Origin: Tipula vernalis
Taxonomy: Eukaryota > Arthropoda > Insecta > Diptera > Tipulidae
DNA length: 64,000 nucleotides
NCBI GenBank assembly: GCA_958295665.1
Contig: OY282558.1
Coordinates: forward strand, 334,897,106 to 334,961,105
Reading direction: 5' to 3'
Shown one piece after another: positions 36,101 through 42,990 of this stretch. The notes beneath the pieces were generated by a model. It was not told the DNA's origin, made no database searches, and worked only from the letters and a program-made list of their open reading frames with translations. A program made the translations under genes and the position numbers. Numbering within the stretch: position 1 is the stretch's first letter; each line of letters starts with the position of its first letter.

Positions 36101-36759
36101 CTTTGTATATGCTGGTTTGAATATTGAGTTGAGTATTGAGTTTGGGGTTGAGTTGAAGGTTAAGTTAGGGATTAATTTGAGGGTTGAGTTCAAGTTGGGT
36201 TGGAGTTGAGTTGGGGTTGGGTTAAGATATAGTGAGCAGTTGACCAATTTTTTATGTATGCGGGTTTGAGGATTGAGTTAAAAGAGAGTTTGCGGTTGGG
36301 TTGAGGGTTGAGTTGGGGGCCGTTTACTGGTTGTATTGGGGTTGATTTCGTGTTGGACCAGTGTTTAGTGAGCAGTTGTGCAATCTATAACATAAAGTGA
36401 GTTGTCTCGCTAATCTCTTACGCAAATAGTGGCTGATACGGATTCTGCAAAATCAATAAATACTAACAAAAATCCTTCTTTACTAGACAATCTAGTATTT
36501 GCCTGCGTTTTTTTCTCGAAAAAGGATTATTTGCAAATTAAAGTCAACATCATTCAGTAAACTTGTCAAGAGTCGTTTACGTAAATTATAAATTATATTA
36601 AATTTTTTAATTTAAATTCATTTTTTTTTTTTTTTAAATTTGCAGGTTGTTTCAAATAAAGAAACTAACGAAACACTTTTATGTACCGCCTACGTATTTG
36701 AAGTGTCGTCATCTGAGCATGGTGCCCAACATCACATATATCGTTTAGTAAAAGATTAG
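17..36759 (+). CDS. sd: scalloped / TEAD transcription factor, 5'-truncated gene, 7 exons
   Basis: TEA-domain transcription factor; in flies Scalloped binds MCAT-type DNA sites and recruits Yorkie or Vestigial in the nucleus (Hippo pathway). Exons I place at 17-147, 378-500, 33138-33178, 33255-33435, 33516-33742, 33808-34042 and 36646-36759; every junction is GT..AG and the phases join. The first exon encodes the last part of the TEA domain ([20 protein letters not shown], then [18 protein letters not shown]). Then come the FWQPGLQ linker, [25 protein letters not shown], and the YAP-binding domain with [75 protein letters not shown] and the final HHIYRLVKD before TAG. About 349 residues are in the window; the N-terminus and start codon lie upstream of base 1. 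Identity is secure; it is a divergent insect copy. Confidence 0.96.
378..500 (+). CDS. sd: sd cassette exon (DHTGKDK..SSSQIV)
   Basis: 41 codons, phase 0 at both ends, between acceptor AATTTAG (ending 377) and donor GTAAGA (501). The peptide begins [20 protein letters not shown] and corresponds to the DQxxKDKA..MSSAQIVSA segment found after the TEA domain in TEADs and many insect Scalloped isoforms. Its removal leaves the frame intact (KLKV to QFWQPG), so it looks like an optional exon. Its C-terminal half ([12 protein letters not shown]) is not well conserved. Confidence 0.85.
501..3200. other. start of the giant sd intron, no gene seen
   Basis: AT-rich intronic sequence with homopolymer T runs. 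Short open frames on the minus strand (1720-1959, 1946-2158) have no recognisable domain, codon pattern or splice context, and I treat them as chance. No repeat family is recognised. Confidence 0.6.
3204..3546. mobile_element. MITE with GGGCAT termini, TA target duplication
   Basis: The left end GGGCATAGTTAGATTAATCG is matched in inverse orientation by the right end (reverse complement GGGCATGGTTGATTAATC), each flanked by TA (3202-3203, 3547-3548). The interior has further ATCGATTAATCGA-type inverted words near both ends and no coding capacity. Size, termini and TA duplication suggest a Tc1/mariner-type non-autonomous element; a hAT-like origin is not excluded. Confidence 0.6.
3550..5740. other. 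sd intron stretch with CCCGGGAA-type words, no gene assigned
   Basis: Near 3760-3825 (CCGAGAATACTCGGGAC, AACCCGGGAATTTTT) and 5170-5195 (TTTCCCGGGATCCCGAGAAA) are GC-rich palindromic words in an otherwise AT-rich background, which could be the ends of a decayed DNA transposon. I could not pair them as clean terminal repeats. Overlapping minus-strand frames at 4765-5021 have no recognisable domain. Confidence 0.35.
5745..7080 (-). pseudogene. decayed transposon-type protein of a dispersed insect family
   Basis: Read on the minus strand across several frameshifts, 7080 to 5745 gives in order: [20 protein letters not shown] (acidic); [20 protein letters not shown]; a [12 protein letters not shown] segment; [46 protein letters not shown]; and [20 protein letters not shown]. 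This order (helical recognition segment, P.D.RTLL, FWPIL, G..KP, CDAPARA, then a .ELR.FLLY.GP.VL block) matches a family of multicopy proteins common in insect and cnidarian genomes that I regard as transposon-encoded; I cannot name the superfamily safely. Stops and frame changes show it is dead. The last block is the only part still open (5745-5972). Confidence 0.6.
7081..11578. other. sd intron, AT-rich, nothing recognised
   Basis: About 4.5 kb of AT-rich sequence with A and T homopolymers (e.g. 8813-8823, 8940-8952, 9909-9924) and no convincing coding frame, terminal repeat or RNA gene. It may contain enhancers of sd, but nothing in the sequence lets me place one. Confidence 0.55.
11580..11993. 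mobile_element. non-autonomous element with about 60-bp terminal inverted repeats
   Basis: The left arm (11580-11640, containing ATTAATGATAGAAATGCAAA and TAAAAACATAGATTTT) recurs inverted at 11934-11993 (AAAATCTATGTTTTTATTTA, CATTTCTATCATTTAATAAT). Inner parts of the arms match almost perfectly and outer parts are more diverged. There is no coding capacity in the roughly 290-bp interior, and I could not fix the target duplication. Confidence 0.6.
11994..14071. other. sd intron with one orphan open frame and a small tandem duplication
   Basis: A 23-25-bp unit GGTTTTTTGATTCTATTTTC is directly duplicated at 12220-12267. An open frame at 12321-12617 (+, 98 codons, very basic, with KRKRRK) has no domain I recognise and no splice context; it may be transposon debris. 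ATCGATTA-rich inverted words occur at 13350-13470. No gene is supported. Confidence 0.4.
15187..15864 (-). mobile_element. internally deleted mariner/Tc1-like element
   Basis: Terminal inverted repeats: the left begins GGTTTTTCATTTCGAGGTAT (15187) and the right, inverted, begins GGGTGTTTCATTTCGAGATA (ending 15864). Between them, on the minus strand, are broken pieces of one transposase: the N-terminal helix-turn-helix ([20 protein letters not shown]), then [37 protein letters not shown] and the catalytic-core block [20 protein letters not shown] with ITFWCASK. The order is that of mariner-like proteins carrying an N-terminal DUF4817-type domain, but the total is only about 680 bp, so parts of the recognition and catalytic regions are missing. 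It lies inside the hAT element and is therefore younger than it. Confidence 0.8.
15524..15727 (-). pseudogene. N-terminal helix-turn-helix fragment of mariner-like transposase
   Basis: 67 codons without a stop: [20 protein letters not shown] then [20 protein letters not shown]. It resembles the widespread (V)QIYFENN.S...FYGR..RPSEQTIR..V..F..T.TL.D....RPRTARSEENI.AV segment of insect mariner-like transposases. The reading continues, frameshifted, into the core fragments nearer 15200-15500. Confidence 0.75.
16721..18350. other. sd intron, no gene assigned
   Basis: AT-rich sequence. Open frames at 17423-17626 and 17870-18314 (both strands) overlap each other and have no domain, conserved motif or splice context. 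Nothing else is recognised. Confidence 0.5.
18353..19640 (-). pseudogene. Loa-like non-LTR retrotransposon, internally deleted
   Basis: Minus-strand LINE debris. The 5' part (about 19640-18940) is the apurinic-type endonuclease: [20 protein letters not shown], then [53 protein letters not shown]. The 3' part (18800-18440) reads [20 protein letters not shown] followed by [15 protein letters not shown] and a stop, the C-terminal cysteine-knuckle tail of ORF2. The whole reverse transcriptase between them is missing. The element ends at a short run of GGTTAGGTTAGGTT (18357-18370, + strand), its 3' tail. Frameshifts and stops show it is dead. Confidence 0.8.
19641..20428. other. sd intron, no gene seen
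   Basis: Contains an A run of about 20 (20135-20154). The 20117-20542 open frame begins in this run and crosses the mariner end at 20431, so I regard it as chance. Confidence 0.5.
20431..21499 (+). mobile_element. mariner transposon, structurally complete but dead
   Basis: Ends are inverted repeats: TTGGGTGTGTGAGTGTGACT (20431) and, inverted, TTGGGTGTGTGAATATAACT (ending 21499), each followed by the CCGCC continuation, and flanked by a TA duplication (20429-20430, 21500-21501). At 1069 bp this is slightly short of the usual 1.25-1.3-kb mariner. The single transposase gene occupies most of the inside. Confidence 0.92.
20439..21441 (+). pseudogene. mariner transposase with stops and loss of second catalytic Asp
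   Basis: DD34D transposase that would bind the terminal repeats and cut/paste the element. Visible in order: [20 protein letters not shown] (first helix-turn-helix), [20 protein letters not shown] (second), [20 protein letters not shown], then the core [20 protein letters not shown] with the first catalytic Asp, [11 protein letters not shown], and, in a shifted frame, [12 protein letters not shown] and [18 protein letters not shown] with the third Asp. In-frame stops occur at 20751-20753 and 20940-20942, and a deletion near 21140 removes the HDNA segment holding the second Asp. The element cannot be active without outside help. Confidence 0.9.
21502..22936. other. sd intron, no gene seen
   Basis: AT-rich with CT-biased stretches around 22000-22700. 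An open frame at 22742-23068 runs into the adjoining MITE and is not supported. No repeat was recognised. Confidence 0.5.
22939..23245. mobile_element. pogo/Tigger-like MITE
   Basis: The left end CAGTCAAAACTCGAATTTCC and the right end (inverted: CAGTCGAAACTCGATTATCC) match the CAGTCGAAACTCGRNTATCCGGG termini typical of pogo/Tigger elements. TA duplications flank it at 22937-22938 and 23246-23247. Internal copies of TTATCCG/CCGGGAT recur on both arms. At 307 bp with no transposase, it is non-autonomous. Confidence 0.85.
23248..26160. other. sd intron with a possible MITE at 23581-23963
   Basis: GATCCGAGTCGGATCAGATC (23601-23620) and the inverted TGATCTGATCCGGATCA (23926-23942) with nearby TGTATTTC/GAAATACG ends suggest a decayed inverted-repeat element of about 380 bp; I could not fix its target duplication. 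The remainder (to 26160) is AT-rich with homopolymers and no gene. Confidence 0.4.
26160..27470. repeat. CTCAAC-rich minisatellite with a longer periodic unit
   Basis: More than a kilobase of degenerate CTCAACC/CCTCAACTC words. On top of this sits a longer unit marked by a word like CGGTCCGAAAACTGCATGTG followed by ATGAACTCAACTCAA; anchors fall near 26460, 26682, 26847, 27009, 27159 and 27269, i.e. about 150-165 bp apart in the middle of the array. Open frames here are by-products of low complexity. Confidence 0.8.
27471..27740. mobile_element. unique part of the minisatellite-bearing element (copy 1)
   Basis: Sequence such as CCTTGACCTTAGAAACAGAT, TTGAGATACCTTGAG, AAAGTGGTTTTGG and GATTTCAATACTTTGACCG recurs in inverse orientation at 35880-36110, next to the same kind of minisatellite. 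A GACGGACGGACAT stretch and a T run of about 23 (27616-27638) interrupt it. The element type is unknown. Confidence 0.65.
27741..29085. other. sd intron, no gene seen
   Basis: A 28445-28627 minus-strand open frame has no recognisable content. No terminal repeats were found. Confidence 0.5.
29085..31800 (-). pseudogene. R1-clade non-LTR retrotransposon, decayed
   Basis: Minus-strand LINE. From its 5' end: ORF1/gag-like segments (31794-31130, e.g. [38 protein letters not shown]), then reverse-transcriptase parts of ORF2 at 30408-30127 ([53 protein letters not shown]), thumb-region parts at 30120-29805 ([38 protein letters not shown]) and the C-terminal zinc-knuckle region to about 29108 ([26 protein letters not shown]). 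The catalytic YADD segment is deleted after LLRVEM and the endonuclease is largely absent. Many frameshifts. Clade assignment rests on the VK.AFNSA.W / PQGSILGP.LWN.YDGLLR pattern. Confidence 0.82.
31801..33137. other. end of the giant sd intron
   Basis: AT-rich intron up to the T-rich tract (33118-33135) preceding the FWQPG exon. No gene or repeat was recognised. Confidence 0.6.
33138..33178 (+). CDS. sd: sd exon: QFWQPGLQ linker
   Basis: 41-bp exon after a T-rich acceptor (TTTTTAG ending 33137) and before GTAAGT. It encodes [13 protein letters not shown] and the first two bases of the next codon; the FWQPG motif is diagnostic of insect Scalloped. It is the first exon after the roughly 32.6-kb intron. 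Confidence 0.92.
33255..33435 (+). CDS. sd: sd exon: proline-rich linker and start of YAP-binding domain
   Basis: The acceptor AAGTAG ends at 33254; the first base completes Asp. The exon reads [18 protein letters not shown], a serine-rich stretch, then [20 protein letters not shown] and LELQKDES before donor GTACGT. PWEGR.IATH.FRL.EF is the conserved start of the YAP/Yorkie-binding beta-sandwich. Confidence 0.94.
33516..33742 (+). CDS. sd: sd exon: YAP-binding domain core
   Basis: Acceptor TTTCCAG; begins [10 protein letters not shown], continues [40 protein letters not shown] and ends FYGVSS plus CA before donor GTGAGT. The next exon supplies T, giving His where fly Scalloped has Gln. The alignment to Sd/TEAD is continuous, without gaps beyond the short NESDVF loop. 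Confidence 0.95.
33808..34042 (+). CDS. sd: sd exon: YAP-binding domain, second half
   Basis: Acceptor TTTACAG; encodes [20 protein letters not shown], then [40 protein letters not shown] and [18 protein letters not shown], ending exactly at CAG before donor GTAAGA. This is the most conserved segment of the YAP-binding domain. Confidence 0.96.
34043..35879. other. sd intron before the last exon
   Basis: Intronic. A plus-strand open frame at 35584-35922 is leucine/serine-rich but shows no domain and spans the start of the inverted repeat copy; I do not accept it as a gene. Confidence 0.5.
35880..36400. mobile_element. inverted copy 2 of the minisatellite-bearing element
   Basis: 35880-36110 is the reverse complement of the unique part at 27471-27740 (e.g. 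GGTCAAAAATGATC, CCAAAACCACTTTCGATATC, TTTCTATGGTCAAGGC), and 36115-36370 is TTGAGTTGGGGTTGAG-type sequence, the complement of the CTCAAC minisatellite. It lies in the intron 34043-36645, while copy 1 lies in the preceding giant intron. Confidence 0.7.
36646..36759 (+). CDS. sd: sd terminal coding exon
   Basis: Acceptor TTTGCAG; 37 codons then TAG (36757-36759). It reads [20 protein letters not shown] and ends with HHIYRLVKD, matching the invariant C-terminus of TEAD proteins (HHIYRLIKE/VKD). Confidence 0.95.
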   Translation, partial: VVSNKETNETLLCTAYVFEVSSSEHGAQHHIYRLVKD

Positions 36760-39700
36760 CAACAGCCTTTGTTCAAATTTGAACACCACTATGAAAATTA
36801 TATATCTGCGAATACAACAAATCCTGATGGTTGTGGTGCTGGTAATGATGAAATTGAAATTTTAAAACATCATCAACACAAACGAACAACATCTCTAACA
36901 ACCAATATTTATAGTTTTCAACATGATAATAATTTAACATCAACCAACAACAATAATAATCTTATACCATTATCAAATTTCAATTAAATTGAAATCAAAT
37001 TCTATTTAAATAATATTAGTTATTTTAATAATTATTCAACAACGTACTACGACAACAACAAAAATGTTTTATATAGTTTTTTTTTTTTTTTTAATTTTCA
37101 TTTTAAGAAAATCAGTTTTATTATTAATTAAAGTTTTTAACGAGTAATCATTTAAAATATATTTTGCAAGGATTATGTTGTTGACCAACAAAGTTATATA
37201 TACATATATTATATTTACATAAAATTAAATTAAAGTATAAGGAATGAAAATAGTGCCTAAATAAAATTATATATATTATAAATAAATTAAACTATAATAA
37301 CTATAATAAATAAATATAAATATATATATTATAAAAATATAAATAAGTAAATTTAATTTAACAAAAATCGTAAAAAATATTATTATTATTAAAAATGTGT
37401 TAATTTAAAAAACAAACAATTTAATTAAAAGCATAATACTAATGGTAGTATTACTAGATTATATAATTTAAAAATATTAAAAAAAAAAACAATAAAAAAA
37501 ATTATAAAAATTTTAAAAAATTAAAAAAAGTTTTTAAACAGATGCTAATTTAATTAAAGTTTAAAATCGAAAGCAAATTTTTGTTTTTGTGAATAATAAT
37601 TATAATATTATTTTGTATTTTAGTAATTTTTAATTATTGCTTTATATTTAAAACTTAGAAATAGTCGATATGAATTTTAATTGTACAAAAACTAATATTT
37701 TGATGATTTATTTTTTTTTTTTTTGCATATTTGAGTGTTTTGTTCTTTTTATAATTTCCCGATTTTACATTTTTTTTTTCTAATCTATCGATACATAAAT
37801 ATAATGTTACTTTATATTTACTTATAATTTAAATTTAAACAAAACAACTAAACAAAAAATAATAAATCTGAAATTCCACATTTTACACAATAATAAAAAA
37901 AGAAATAATTATTTTGCAATCAATAAACAAATGTGCAATAATTAAAAGAACAATTTGTATAAACAAACAAAATGAAAATCTATTCCGTCTAAATAAAGAA
38001 AAGTTTATTGATTAGATTTATGTATTTACAACAAACAAAATAAAAATTACCATATTGGAGAAATGTCTGATTAAATACAAAAAAAAAACAACATATAATG
38101 TTAAATAAAAAAAAAAAATTATAAATACAAATATTATTAATTATATAGTAATTAAAAAAACCCACCAAGTCATAAATAAACAAACAAAATTGCAAAAATC
38201 AGACATAAAAAAAAAATGTTTACGAGAAGAATTTGCATTTAATTACTTATTTTATTTTATAATTTTTAAAACAAATATTTTTTTATTATTTTAAGTTTTA
38301 TTTTTAATTTAGTTAAAAATTGCCATTTTCTTTGTTTTTTTTTTACTAATTTTTATTATTTTGATATGAGAGTATATAATTTTTAATTAATAATAATACA
38401 CACAAAAATATATTATATTTTTAATGTATTTATAATTAAATGATTTTTTAGTGATTTAATGCGTAATAATTTTTTATAATAAACTAAATAAAAATATTTT
38501 CATGCAGCAATTAATTAAACACAAGGAATCAGTTTATAAAAACAAAATAAAGTTAAATAAAATTATATGATTAAATAAATATTAGTTTTTTAGTTGTTTT
38601 ACAAAAAAATGATCATTTTTTTTTTTTTTAATTTTTTATTTAATATTTGTTTTGCCGCCCCATTTAATTAAGAAAAAGATGTGTCTTTTTAAAACGAAAA
38701 AAATACAAGATTTTTTTTTTTTCAGTATGATTTTTATTTATAAGAAAAGTTTCAATTTTAAATTTTATTTTATATACCAGCTAAAAACAGCAAGAAATAA
38801 GAAACAATAATTATTCAAATTAAAGATTTTATTTGAAATTTAAACAAAAACACGAATATAATTAATTTTACGAATTGTGATTTTAAGTCGTTATGCTTGT
38901 TGTAATCTGTAGTTTATCTTTTTTTAATGCAAAAATACGACAATGGGGTACACAAATTAAAGGTAGGCAGACTTTTGAGAAATAAGATATTTATTATGCT
39001 CGAGCCTGGAAAATTTAAATTTGTCCAGTCAAAGGTTTGTACAAATGTTAACTGACATAATCTATCTCTTTCTGAATTTACTTGAAAGTACAACTTTCTA
39101 AACAGATCACCAATATTTTATTGTTCCACTCCGGAAAATCTTAAATCAACTAAAATGATTCTTTAACAATCTCAAATCTTGGTTAATTATAGTAAAGTTA
39201 TTTAACTAAATTTGTGAACAGCACGTTTCTTGTCAAAAAATGATGCTTCTAAATTTGAAAGTTTTCCTCAAAATTAAGGCTATATATTAGCTCACTTCAA
39301 AGTTATTAAGCTTAAATTATTATTTTTAAATAACTCTTTAAATTTTTAGCCCTCGTTACCAAACTTTAAACTAATCATTTTTAAAATATGAATTATTTTT
39401 TCCCATGACATAAGCACCATCAATAAAATAAACGTGCATTTTATACTTTTAAGCTACGAAATTTTGTGTCTCCCATTTGTCCGAGTGAAGTGTACTGTGG
39501 CTATTGAATGAAGTGTACCTGTATTGTTTACCCTAGATAATACAATTAAAGATTAATTACATACGATTTGCATACACGATTTATTAGTTTAAATTAATTA
39601 TTAATACAAATATTAATACAAAATTAATTTTAAAAAAAACTCAAACAATTTACAAAACAAGCAAATTAAAATATATATTTTTTCTACTATTAAATTCAAT

Positions 39701-40700
39701 CATTTAATATCCGTATAATATATCCGTTTATAAATATTGGTTGAAAGCGTCTACTGTTTTTTTTTTAAGTTTATTTGTGCAATTATACGTTTTGAACTGG
39801 AAACTAAATAAGGCCTTAAATACATAAAAAGAAAATTTTGCAAAAAACCAAGCATTAGTTACCATTTTGATAATCAGAACTTTTCTAAACAAATTCTTAC
39901 ATTCTAGATACATATATAAAACTCCCCAAAAAACTAACCACTATTTACTACACTGTCTAATGCGTGATTTAAATAAAAATTAAAATTGTTAATAAATTTG
40001 TTTATAATTTTCATTGTCTTCTGTGAAGCCAAGGAATTTAGTAAATTTAAATTATTATGTAATTCTCAAAATTTTTTAATTTATATAAAATTTTTGTTTA
40101 GTGAAATTTTGTTTATAATTTTTATTTTATTTTAAATCAAATATATACGCATATAATTAATAAACCTTGTAAAATTTGAACGTAAATATTATAAATATAC
40201 ATTTAAACAACACACAAAAAAAACAGATTTACTTATTGTAAAAAAAATATAAATAATTGGTTTTAATTAATTTTATTTTCATATTACATAATTAGGTACG
40301 TATAATTAACCAGAAAATACAAACATGATAATAACAAACAAAAAAACAACAAGCAAACAATAACCCTGTATTGAATGATTGAAAATAATTGACTATAAAT
40401 AAAATAAGAAATATAATAATAAGAAACCACTAAAACTAAAATTTAAGACAAACAAAAATTAAAATTGATAAATTTAATGATTTAAAATGAAAAAAACTGA
40501 AAGTTGTAAATATTTTATTTCTAGATAATTCTATATAAATATTAATAAAAAAAAAAATATATATTATATATGGCTGCTCTATATCAAATCTATTAATCTA
40601 TTGAATTTATAAATAAAGTGTAAAAAATTTAGAAAATCGTGTTTTAATTTTGAAAATCTTACAGAAATCATTTAAGTAAGACGTTTTATGGTTTTACAAT
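36760..40700 (+). other. probable sd 3' UTR and flank, extremely AT-rich
   Basis: From the sd stop to about 40.7 kb the sequence is almost entirely A and T, with many AATAAA words (e.g. near 37259, 38544, 40612), long A/T runs and no recognisable TE, unlike the regions on either side. That fits a long 3' UTR with several possible poly(A) sites, but the transcript end cannot be placed. A Q/N-rich open frame directly after the stop (36769-36987) is likely UTR. Confidence 0.45.
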
Positions 40701-40779
40701 ATATAAAATGAAGTGTAGGAATTGTAGTCAAAATATGGTCGCCGTTCGCTGCTACAATCAAAAAAGTATAGTTTATAGC

Positions 40780-42990
40780 GTTGGTTAGGTTAGGTTCGGT
40801 TAGGGTGGCTGTCCTAAGGACCGGCATAGACACAAAAATGGTTTGTAGCCATACTACATAAAAACTTTATCAACTCTACTCATTGAATCATCCAGAGCTT
40901 ACAACGGTGTATTGAATACCCTGACGACCATCCCATTGAGATCGGCCAGGTCACTGAGAAGAGGAGCTCCTAAATATTTTCATCTGCTTAACGCTAAACG
41001 GGGGCAGATTAGATGCATGGAGTGCAGTTTCTTCCTCCTCTACATCTTCGCAGCTTCTACAGTGATCATTCGAAGAGACTCCTAGTCTCCGCGCATGCTC
41101 ACCTGTGAGACAGTGTGCTGTAACAATCCGCACGACTAAAACCTGCCCAGTTCTTGCCTGATCTAGTTTTGACCAAATCTGCCTAGTTATAACACACGAG
41201 GTACCATTGGATCATATATAGCCCGCTGCTCTCTTACCTTCTTCTAGAAGCAAGAGTTGGCATTTACAACACTGAAGCAACACTGAAGTGCCCTGGCAGC
41301 CTTGCTAAGTGAATGTTATACTGATTCGCCATCTCGTTAAGAGACGAGAGCCAGCTCTGGTAGCGTTTTAATAGCAACCAGATTGTCCGTAAAAATGCGA
41401 ATATCCCTTACAAAAACTACATTATACCTCAACCAATCCACGGCCTCCATGAAAAACGGGGAGACGAAATGAGAGGTTCACATGTAGTTTCACAGAAAAC
41501 ATGACAACCTACCCTACCATTCGTTTTTGAACCATCCGTGAAGAAGTTTCAAACTTCAGGGTTCATCTTCTCTTCACTCAACCAGTCCTCTCTGGAGCGA
41601 ATAATAGTATGAAACCTTTTCTCAAAAGATGGTAATGGAATCATGTAATCGGTAGTACCTCGGATGTCTCTATTACACAAAATGGATGAGTGTCCTGTAT
41701 TACTAAAGGTCTGTATTACTTATAGCTGTACTCACATCATAATAATAATAGCCTTCATGATCCTGCATTTTAGAATTTGTTCTATTCAGCCATCGAGCGA
41801 TTCATCCACACCCAGACTCGACAAAGCCTGAGTTATTGCCACCGGTTTAATGTTGCTAAAGGTACCTTCTATATCCATAGAGGTTACAAAGGAGTATTCG
41901 TTAAATTATAGGGATTTCTCAATAGGACAAACTAGGAAGTGTAGAGCGGTTTCTACCGATCTCCCTTTACAGTACGCATGTTGAGATTTCGACCACCTAT
42001 TTGTCTTTCTAGTATCTTTAATTGAAAAGAGCATAAGCTTATAGGTCTAAGGTCTTTGGGATGGCAAAGAGAGCTTTTTCCCGCCTTAGGTATAAAATTA
42101 CGTTTACCTCAGTCCATTTCCTAGAAAATATGGCAAAGTTTCAGGCTGCCTCTGAAGATTAACTTCCAGCCAGGGTAGAGCCAAGTCAATGGCTTGCTGA
42201 ACATCGCAGGAACAATGACATCAGGTCCAGCTGACTTGTATGGTTTAAAGCTGTTAATTGCCTACACTAACTTCCTAATGCTTATTATTCAACTTTCAAC
42301 CCCTGAACCCATAAAAGCATTCGGCATTTTAGGCGCCAGTTCGGAGCACTTCGGAAAGTGGGTTATCAGTAACTCCAAAGATTCAGCACTAGTTGTGCTC
42401 TAAAAACTTTCCGGTCGCTGGAGATGACTCGGGATGATAGCACTTGACGCAAGTAGTTTGCGTAGCCTTACAGCCTCCAAGGACTCCTGTATTTTACCAA
42501 AGTAGAGCCTCCAGGCACTTATTTTGGCACTTCTTACTTCATACTTATGTGTTCTGAGGACTTCCTTAAGGCAGTCCCAACCCGTAGCAGTCCTTGTTTT
42601 CTTGGCTTTTCTAAAAAGCCCTTTGCATTTTTTCGAGCCGTTTCGACCAACAAGGTTTCCTTTGTATACCCAAAGCTCTTCTTAGAGGGTCTGCTCCTAA
42701 AAAAGCTACATGAAAAGCATATGACAGCTTGTCCACTATGTCATTCAGCTCCTGTGTAGATACAGGCGATTTTGGAACTGGTACTGGCAATGAATTACAT
42801 AGAATGGTTCTGTAGGTATCCCAGTCGGTTTACCTCCTGTTTCAAAACATAGCCCTATTTGTGGCTTCTGTAACTAGTTCTTACTGAAGATAGCAGTGAT
42901 CAGAAAAAGAATGGACATCAGCTTTCCAACTCACCAAACTATCTTTAATAAAATCTGAGACAAGCGTGATATCTAGCACCTACTAAATGG
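40780..42990 (-). pseudogene. Loa-like non-LTR retrotransposon, decayed
   Basis: Minus-strand ORF2 pieces in order from the 5' side: post-endonuclease linker (SKKSFGYTKETLLVETARKN, AKGFLEKP near 42700-42560; VPGGSTLVKYRSPWRL near 42500), reverse transcriptase (PKDLRPISLCSFQLKILERQ near 42060-42000; a MDIEGTFSNIKPVAITQALS block near 41880-41800; GVDESLDGWIEQILKCRIMK near 41800-41750), and the C-terminal RNase H/zinc-knuckle end (HCLTGEHARRLGVSSNDHCR, SCEDVEEEETALHASNLPPF, 41133-40951). Its 3' end abuts GGTTAGGTTAGGTTCGG (40782-40798 on the + strand), the same tail as the 18.4-kb copy. Frameshifts throughout. Confidence 0.8.

Noticed and set aside
36769..36987. Q/N-rich open frame right after the sd stop
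   Set aside because: Most likely 3' UTR with CAA/AAC repeats. Reading through TAG would give an unusual tail, but TEAD proteins end at HHIYRLVKD.
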